Shown piece after piece: positions 6,698-10,174 of a stretch of 10,174 nt of DNA (within the stretch, counting starts at the first letter, position 1; each line of letters begins with the position of its first letter). Source of the stretch: Pseudomonadota bacterium (lineage in GTDB: Bacteria > Pseudomonadota > Gammaproteobacteria > GRL18); contig DAOVUE010000017.1 in the NCBI GenBank assembly GCA_030632745.1, positions 1-10,174 of the forward strand, written 5' to 3'. Below the pieces are notes generated by a model. It was not told where the DNA came from. It made no database searches and saw nothing but the letters and a program-made list of their open reading frames with translations. Made by a program: the position numbers and the translations under genes.

Positions 6698-6973
6698 ATG
6701 AGTATATTAGACTATTTTCGTGCACCCAAGAAAAAAACAGCGTCTACGGCCAAAGATCGTTTACAAATCATTGTTGCTCACCAGCGCAGCGGGAAAAGTC
6801 ACCCTGAGGCCAGCTATCTTCCCAAGCTGAAAGAAGAACTGTTAAAAGTGATCAGTAAGTATGTGGATATTGAAGCGGATCAAATTAAAGTTGCACTCGA
6901 TACCAATGATGAGAATTGTCCCATTTTGGAACTTAATGTTGCCTTACCTGAGCATAGTAAACTAGCCAGATAG
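6698..6973 (+). CDS. minE: Cell division topological specificity factor MinE
   Basis: A 91-residue MinE, the partner that stimulates MinD ATPase and confines MinC/MinD to the poles. The N-terminal amphipathic membrane-binding segment is SILDYFRAP (2-10). The anti-MinCD region contains RLQIIVAHQR (21-30), which forms the MinD-contact helix/strand with the conserved Arg21. The topological-specificity domain follows: SYLPKLKEELLKVISKYVDI, then CPILELNVALPE. The gene starts two bases after minD stops and has a strong GGAGGT site, so minD and minE are likely translationally coupled. A long hairpin lies directly downstream and probably marks the end of the operon. Confidence 0.97.
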   Translation: MSILDYFRAPKKKTASTAKDRLQIIVAHQRSGKSHPEASYLPKLKEELLKVISKYVDIEADQIKVALDTNDENCPILELNVALPEHSKLAR

Positions 6974-6982
6974 TCTCTATCC

Positions 6983-7012
6983 TTAGATAGGCGAATTTAT
7001 TCGCCTATCTAA
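6983..7012. terminator. Hairpin terminator between minE and the convergent amidohydrolase gene
   Basis: TTAGATAGGCGAA (6983-6995) pairs perfectly with TTCGCCTATCTAA (7000-7012) around a four-base TTTA loop: 13 pairs. It begins 10 bp after the minE stop and lies between convergent genes. There is no clear U-tract on either side, so termination may be inefficient or the hairpin may protect 3' ends. The rest of the gap (7013-7055) holds a short GC-rich patch with nothing I can name. Confidence 0.6.
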
Positions 7013-7055
7013 TAGCTATTAAGCCTCCCCTCTCTTCGCCTCGGGCGCCTAAGCT

Positions 7056-7883
7056 TTACAGCAGATCCTTTTCATAATTCGCAGTATTTTCTCTAACGGT
7101 TTCATTATAGACTTTCTGCATTGAAGGCAATACGAGCTTATCTGCTGCGCCTGTCAGTTCATCCATAAATACTTTTTTCACTTCTGTTGCCAGCACCAGG
7201 ACATTATCATATAAACCATGACAATGTCCTGCCAGGTAACCCTTGCCGTAAAAGATATCATTTTCAGCAGCAGTAATATCGGCTCCATCAACTGATATAT
7301 CCTTAAGTGCTGCAAGCCAGGTATTGATAACCGGACGCCAGCTTTCGCTTTTGACCGATGTAGTACCCAGATTAAAAACCGGCAGATCCTTACGTTCATG
7401 ACGTTTATAATTATAAGAATGATTATCATACACAATGCATTGCCCAAAATCTTCAGCCAGTGCTTCTACAATAGCCGACACAATACGATAAAACTGTGCA
7501 TGTTTTGCTTTACTCACTGCAATCGCTTGCTTGCTTAATGGCTTTTTCCAGACTTCTTTACCCCAGGCTGTTTCATACACACATTCATCAGTATTTCGAT
7601 TCAAATCATATTCATAGCGTGAATCATGAGCAATCAGGGTAATGGGCTGCTGCTCAATAAAACTTCCGGTATAAGGATCTTCTTCATAATAACGTTCTGC
7701 CAGGGATAATAGACAATTATCTTCTAATTCTGCACGGAAATTTCCACCATTATGAATGGCAGCACTTAACGCCGGTTCATATTTCTCAATTTTTAAGGTA
7801 AAGCCTCCACCTTCTATAGTCGCAGTAAATATTTCCCTTTGTTTAATTTTTTCAATAATGGTCGCTTCAGATAATGTAGTCAT
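7056..7883 (-). CDS. N-formylglutamate amidohydrolase family protein
   Basis: A 275-residue protein of the N-formylglutamate amidohydrolase (FGase, PF05013) family, zinc-type hydrolases related to HutG. Visible conserved elements are ALSAAIHNGGNFR (38-50, with His44), EEDPYTG (67-73), DSRYEYDLNR (87-96), VYDNHSYN (151-158) and TEVKKVFMDE (233-242). The characterised activity is cleavage of N-formyl-L-glutamate to formate and glutamate in histidine degradation. No other hut gene is in the window, so that pathway role is not supported by context. Many family members in gammaproteobacteria sit outside hut operons and have unknown amide substrates. There is no signal peptide. AAGAGA lies about 6 nt before the ATG. 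It is convergent with minE and divergent from the EEP-family gene. Confidence 0.88.
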   Translation of the reverse strand: MTTLSEATIIEKIKQREIFTATIEGGGFTLKIEKYEPALSAAIHNGGNFRAELEDNCLLSLAERYYEEDPYTGSFIEQQPITLIAHDSRYEYDLNRNTDECVYETAWGKEVWKKPLSKQAIAVSKAKHAQFYRIVSAIVEALAEDFGQCIVYDNHSYNYKRHERKDLPVFNLGTTSVKSESWRPVINTWLAALKDISVDGADITAAENDIFYGKGYLAGHCHGLYDNVLVLATEVKKVFMDELTGAADKLVLPSMQKVYNETVRENTANYEKDLL

Positions 7884-7911
7884 ATAGTTTCTCTTCAGTT
7901 TAATATAAATT

Positions 7912-7972
7912 TGTTATGTGGAAGCATAACAGAAGCAAATTAATTGGTAAAATGCATAATAAGAGTTATTAT
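7912..7972. promoter_or_regulatory. Divergent promoter region with two dyads
   Basis: Plus strand: TTGGTA (7944-7949), a 17-bp spacer and TATTAT (7967-7972) make a reasonable promoter for the EEP-family gene. Minus strand: TTACCA (complement of 7945-7950), a 16-bp spacer and an extended -10 TGTTATGCT (complement of 7923-7931) could serve the amidohydrolase gene, so the -35 elements overlap. Each -10 coincides with an inverted repeat: TGTTATG-N6-CATAACA (7912-7931) and ATAATAA-N3-TTATTAT (7956-7972). These may be operators, although AT-rich dyads also arise by chance. Confidence 0.35.
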
Positions 7973-8018
7973 AGTCAAGGCTGAAATTTCTATCCGGTTA
8001 AAATATTTATAATACATT

Positions 8019-9008
8019 ATGTCGATAAAATCATTTTTACTATTCACTGTTCTGTTGCTGCTGTTGGCAGCTTTTACATTTCCATCTTATTATGCTCCAA
8101 AAAGACATGTGATTGAAAACAGTGAGCACTTCTTTATTTATAAAGAGAATATTGAACAAGAGAGTATTGAAAAAGAGAATCAACTTAATAATAAACAGCA
8201 ATGCCGCCATAATGACAATAACACGGCACTCAACAGCACATCAATAAAAATTATTTCCTGGAACAATATGGCGGCCTGTCGCAAAAAATTAAAACAATTT
8301 GCCGCCATGACCTTTTGCAGCAGCCATCAGGCCGATCAATCATTTGTAGAATTAGCTCACAATAGAGATTTGATTCTTATTCAGGAAGCTTACGTTGATT
8401 ATAAGGTATCACAGCTTTTAAAAAATCTGGGTGATAACTTTTCATGGGATATGGCTGTCAGTTATATCGCCGATAAGAAACGGGATATTCCCACAGGAGT
8501 ATTAACCGCTGCCAATGCAAAAGCCCTCTCAGCCTGTCCGCTAAGAACTTATGAAACCTTTCTCCCCACTCCCAAGGCAATTTTATTCACAAGCTACAAT
8601 CTGGCCGATGCAAATAACAAAATCATTGATAAAAAATTGCTGGTGATCAATATCCATGGCATATTAATCAATAGAAAAGATCTTTACCTGCAATTACAAC
8701 TCATGGCTAAACAGGCAGCAAAGCACGAGGGGCCGGTTATTTTAGCAGGAGACTTCAATACCATGAGCACAGACAGTTATCAAAAACTAACACAAATTAC
8801 AAGCAGGCTTGGTCTGACTGAGTTAGACCTTAAATCAAGCAGTAATAAGGTAGACAATAGAATAAAATCTTTAACAGGACAGGTTTATGATTTTATTTTC
8901 TATAGAGAGCTTATTCAAGTCAAAGCACACTCTATTAATTTAAAAACCAGTAAAAATGGTAAAACATCTGATCACAGTCCCATACTTGCTGAGTTTAAAT
9001 TAATTTAG
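8019..9008 (+). CDS. Exported or membrane-anchored endonuclease/exonuclease/phosphatase (EEP) family protein
   Basis: A 329-residue protein with a short basic N-terminus and a hydrophobic segment at about 5-20, so probably a signal anchor or signal peptide directing the rest to the periplasm. A polar, Asn/Glu-rich stretch (about 30-75) leads to an EEP domain with its metal and catalytic motifs: IISWNN (Asn82), LILIQEAY (Glu123), VINIHG (Asn211, His213), LAGDFNT (Asp245, Asn247), YDFIFY (Asp291) and SDHSPI (Asp318-His319). The family includes DNase I-like nucleases, YafD-type proteins and phosphodiesterases, and the substrate cannot be told from the motifs. The TATAAT five bases before the ATG is too close to be its promoter with a leader; a better one lies at 7944-7972. 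No clear Shine-Dalgarno is visible. The NTAQ1-like gene follows after 33 bp and is probably co-transcribed. Confidence 0.88.
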   Translation: MSIKSFLLFTVLLLLLAAFTFPSYYAPKRHVIENSEHFFIYKENIEQESIEKENQLNNKQQCRHNDNNTALNSTSIKIISWNNMAACRKKLKQFAAMTFCSSHQADQSFVELAHNRDLILIQEAYVDYKVSQLLKNLGDNFSWDMAVSYIADKKRDIPTGVLTAANAKALSACPLRTYETFLPTPKAILFTSYNLADANNKIIDKKLLVINIHGILINRKDLYLQLQLMAKQAAKHEGPVILAGDFNTMSTDSYQKLTQITSRLGLTELDLKSSSNKVDNRIKSLTGQVYDFIFYRELIQVKAHSINLKTSKNGKTSDHSPILAEFKLI

Positions 9009-9031
9009 AAAAATAGCTTATCCGGGAATAA

Positions 9032-9043
9032 ATCACTAGTGAT
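9032..9043. repeat. Perfect 12-bp palindrome over the NTAQ1-like start codon
   Basis: ATCACTAGTGAT reads the same on both strands and includes the first two bases of the ATG at 9042 and the alternative GTG at 9039. It could be a protein-binding site or a coincidence. Confidence 0.6.
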
Positions 9044-9605
9044 GAATGAATTTAAAAAATCAGATTACTGTTATACCGCCTTGTTTTGTGAAGAAAACAT
9101 CTGGCATCTGACCCGATCCCTTATCGATAAAGGTATCAAAGACGAAGATATTCATATTATATTTCTTAGCAATAAAAATAAACACATTGCTGTTTTCAAT
9201 CAATTGTCAGCAAAATGTCAACAAGCTGTGATATGGGATTATCATGTCATTTTAATGGTAAAAATAAAGCAATCGCATGACATATTTGATTTTGATAGCA
9301 GACTGCCTTTTGCGACTCATTATGAATTTTATATAAAAAACAGCCTGCCTGATAATATTAATTCTCAATACCAAAGTCAATTTAGAATTATCCCGGCTAA
9401 AATTTATTTAAAACATTTTTATTCCGATCGAAGTCATATGAAAGGCGTAATATCTGCAGTGCAGTTTCCTGATTATCCGGCCATACTCTCAAACTCTGTT
9501 AATAAGATAAGCATAAATAATTTATTAGAAATTGGAAAAAATATAAACAAGACCTTAATCATTCAAACTATAGAACAATTAATAAACTGGGTAGAAAAAA
9601 ATTAA
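9042..9605 (+). CDS. Protein N-terminal glutamine amidohydrolase (NTAQ1-like)
   Basis: A 187-residue protein that matches the eukaryotic N-terminal Gln amidase NTAQ1 (human protein about 205 residues) along its whole length. The enzyme deamidates an N-terminal glutamine of a protein to glutamate. Visible signatures are FCEENIWHL with nucleophile Cys16 (human Cys28), AVIWDYHVIL with His68 (human His81), FDFDSRLPF with Asp83 (human Asp97), FRIIPAKIYLKHF (114-126) and DRSHMK (129-134), which is identical to the human motif. The C-terminal PDYPAI corresponds to the human PPYPCI. All three triad residues are present, so activity is expected. There is no signal peptide, so it is cytoplasmic. Start: ATG 9042, or GTG 9039 one codon upstream; neither has a good Shine-Dalgarno. 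It lies 33 bp after the EEP-family gene. Codon use is AT-rich like its neighbours. Confidence 0.9.
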   Translation: MNEFKKSDYCYTALFCEENIWHLTRSLIDKGIKDEDIHIIFLSNKNKHIAVFNQLSAKCQQAVIWDYHVILMVKIKQSHDIFDFDSRLPFATHYEFYIKNSLPDNINSQYQSQFRIIPAKIYLKHFYSDRSHMKGVISAVQFPDYPAILSNSVNKISINNLLEIGKNINKTLIIQTIEQLINWVEKN

Positions 9606-9656
9606 AGCTCACTAATAGCTATAGCTCACCAATAGTTATAACTCAAAAATAGCTAT
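9606..9656. repeat. Three tandem copies of a 17-bp repeat
   Basis: The copies are AGCTCACTAATAGCTAT (9606-9622), AGCTCACCAATAGTTAT (9623-9639) and AACTCAAAAATAGCTAT (9640-9656). They start at the base after the NTAQ1-like stop codon and fill most of the 66-bp gap to the convergent lipoprotein gene. The first and third contain the palindrome ATAGCTAT. No terminator hairpin with a T-run is visible in this gap. Confidence 0.8.
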
Positions 9657-9671
9657 ACTACCCTGTGTTTT

Positions 9672-10016
9672 CTATCGTCCCATGCGAGTTTCATAAGAAT
9701 TGTGTATTCGATCAATCAGTGTGCGGTCATGATTGCCTGCTCCTGATGTATCAAATTGAACACGCACACTGCCGTCAGTCTGAGTATCAACATTCACTGT
9801 AACCTCTGTACCATTATGAATGCCCTGTACGATACCGGCTCCACGATTCTGATCTATAATCTGCACTGCCTGCTCCAGGAGTGCTCCGTTCACTGCTGAC
9901 CAGGACTGGTCAAATTTACTACTGCCGGGGGCATAATAACCCCCACCGGGAGCTGCCTGATAATAAGTACATCCTGTCATAAGTGCAATTAATAAGAGAA
10001 TTATGATAGTTTTCAT
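9672..10016 (-). CDS. Small lipoprotein, unknown function
   Basis: A 114-residue predicted lipoprotein. A hydrophobic signal of 15 residues ends in the lipobox LMTGC with lipidated Cys16. Thr follows the cysteine, so by the usual +2 rule it should go to the outer membrane. A Gly/Tyr/Pro-rich linker (18-33) precedes a single small domain that starts KFDQSWSAVNGALLEQ. This domain continues with NRGAGIVQG, alternating beta-type sequence (EVTVNVDTQTDGSVRVQFDT) and a C-terminal LIDRIHNSYETRMGR. The pattern resembles small proteobacterial lipoproteins in which a helix is followed by a beta hairpin and a terminal helix, but I cannot give a family name. No strong Shine-Dalgarno is visible before the ATG. 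It is convergent with the NTAQ1-like gene. Confidence 0.85.
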   Translation of the reverse strand: MKTIIILLLIALMTGCTYYQAAPGGGYYAPGSSKFDQSWSAVNGALLEQAVQIIDQNRGAGIVQGIHNGTEVTVNVDTQTDGSVRVQFDTSGAGNHDRTLIDRIHNSYETRMGR

Positions 10017-10099
10017 AGTTTGTGTTTTTGGTTTCTTTCTTTGAAAATGTATGTCTGCAGAACGACTCTATCATAATTTTAGGATTAGAGGCTATTATT

Positions 10100-10174
10100 A
10101 TGCGAATACAGATTATATGCTCAAATTTTCTTCATGATAAAGAGTGGAGGTACTTTAGACTTTATACGTTAGAC
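10100..10174 (+). CDS. Possible gene start running off the right edge
   Basis: An ATG at 10100 opens 25 codons with no stop to the end of the window (MRIQIICSNFLHDKEWRYF and six more residues). AGAGG at 10087-10091 is a good Shine-Dalgarno 8 nt before it, and the frame is divergent from the lipoprotein gene, where a gene start is expected. The fragment is too short to recognise. Confidence 0.4.
   Translation, partial: MRIQIICSNFLHDKEWRYFRLYTLD

Noticed and set aside
7013..7055. GC-rich patch after the minE hairpin as a second repeat element
   Set aside because: No clear inverted ends or similarity to the MITE core could be established by eye.
7056..7883. Reading the amidohydrolase as HutG of a histidine utilisation operon
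   Set aside because: No hutU, hutH or hutI is nearby, the gene stands alone, and the family has many members outside histidine degradation.
8008..8013. TATAAT just before the EEP-family start codon
   Set aside because: It is five bases from the ATG, with no -35 at a proper distance; using it would give a leaderless or truncated message.
10147..10155. GAGGTACTT near the right edge, matching the first nine bases of the MITE ends
   Set aside because: A nine-base match in 10 kb is only mildly unlikely by chance, it does not extend into the rest of the 16-bp end, and no partner end is in view.

Overview
The window looks like chromosomal DNA from a low-GC (roughly 40% by eye) gammaproteobacterium. 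The evidence is a complete minCDE operon of gammaproteobacterial type, a DUF3581 gene next to a YbfF-type hydrolase, and a small Cys-cluster protein of a kind I associate with gammaproteobacteria. I cannot name a genus. Coding density is high, and I see no rRNA, tRNA, CRISPR array, integrase or intact insertion sequence.

Left part (1-4831, all on the minus strand, so read right to left). A six-segment membrane protein of unknown function is followed after a few bases by an LtaS/MdoB-type membrane sulfatase-fold enzyme. A 144-bp MITE-like element with 16-bp inverted ends and a 4-bp target duplication comes next. It is followed by a DUF3581 protein with a hot-dog-like GDFNPIH motif, a YbfF-like alpha/beta hydrolase, a small CX3CX2C protein, and the start of a heavy-metal-associated (GMTCKHC) protein that runs off the left edge. 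DUF3581 and ybfF are 15 bp apart and probably co-transcribed.

Middle part (4853-7055, plus strand). A divergent intergenic region carries a good extended -10 promoter for minC, minD and minE, the division-site selection system. A perfect hairpin overlaps the minC stop and a 91-bp AT-rich spacer precedes minD. The minE Shine-Dalgarno is built from the last two glycine codons of minD. A long hairpin follows minE.

Right part (7056-10174). An N-formylglutamate amidohydrolase-family gene (minus) diverges from a pair of plus-strand genes. The first of the pair is an N-terminally membrane-anchored or exported endonuclease/exonuclease/phosphatase-family protein. The second is a protein that clearly resembles eukaryotic N-terminal glutamine amidohydrolase (NTAQ1), with Cys, His and Asp of the triad and the DRSHMK signature all present. 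That bacterial NTAQ1 homologue is the most noteworthy gene here. Three 17-bp tandem repeats separate it from a convergent small lipoprotein gene, and a short open frame with a good ribosome binding site runs off the right edge.

Functionally the window is mostly housekeeping (division site selection, envelope, thioester/ester hydrolysis, metal binding). The right-hand cluster of an amidohydrolase, an extracytoplasmic EEP enzyme and an N-terminal Gln amidase is the least conventional segment.
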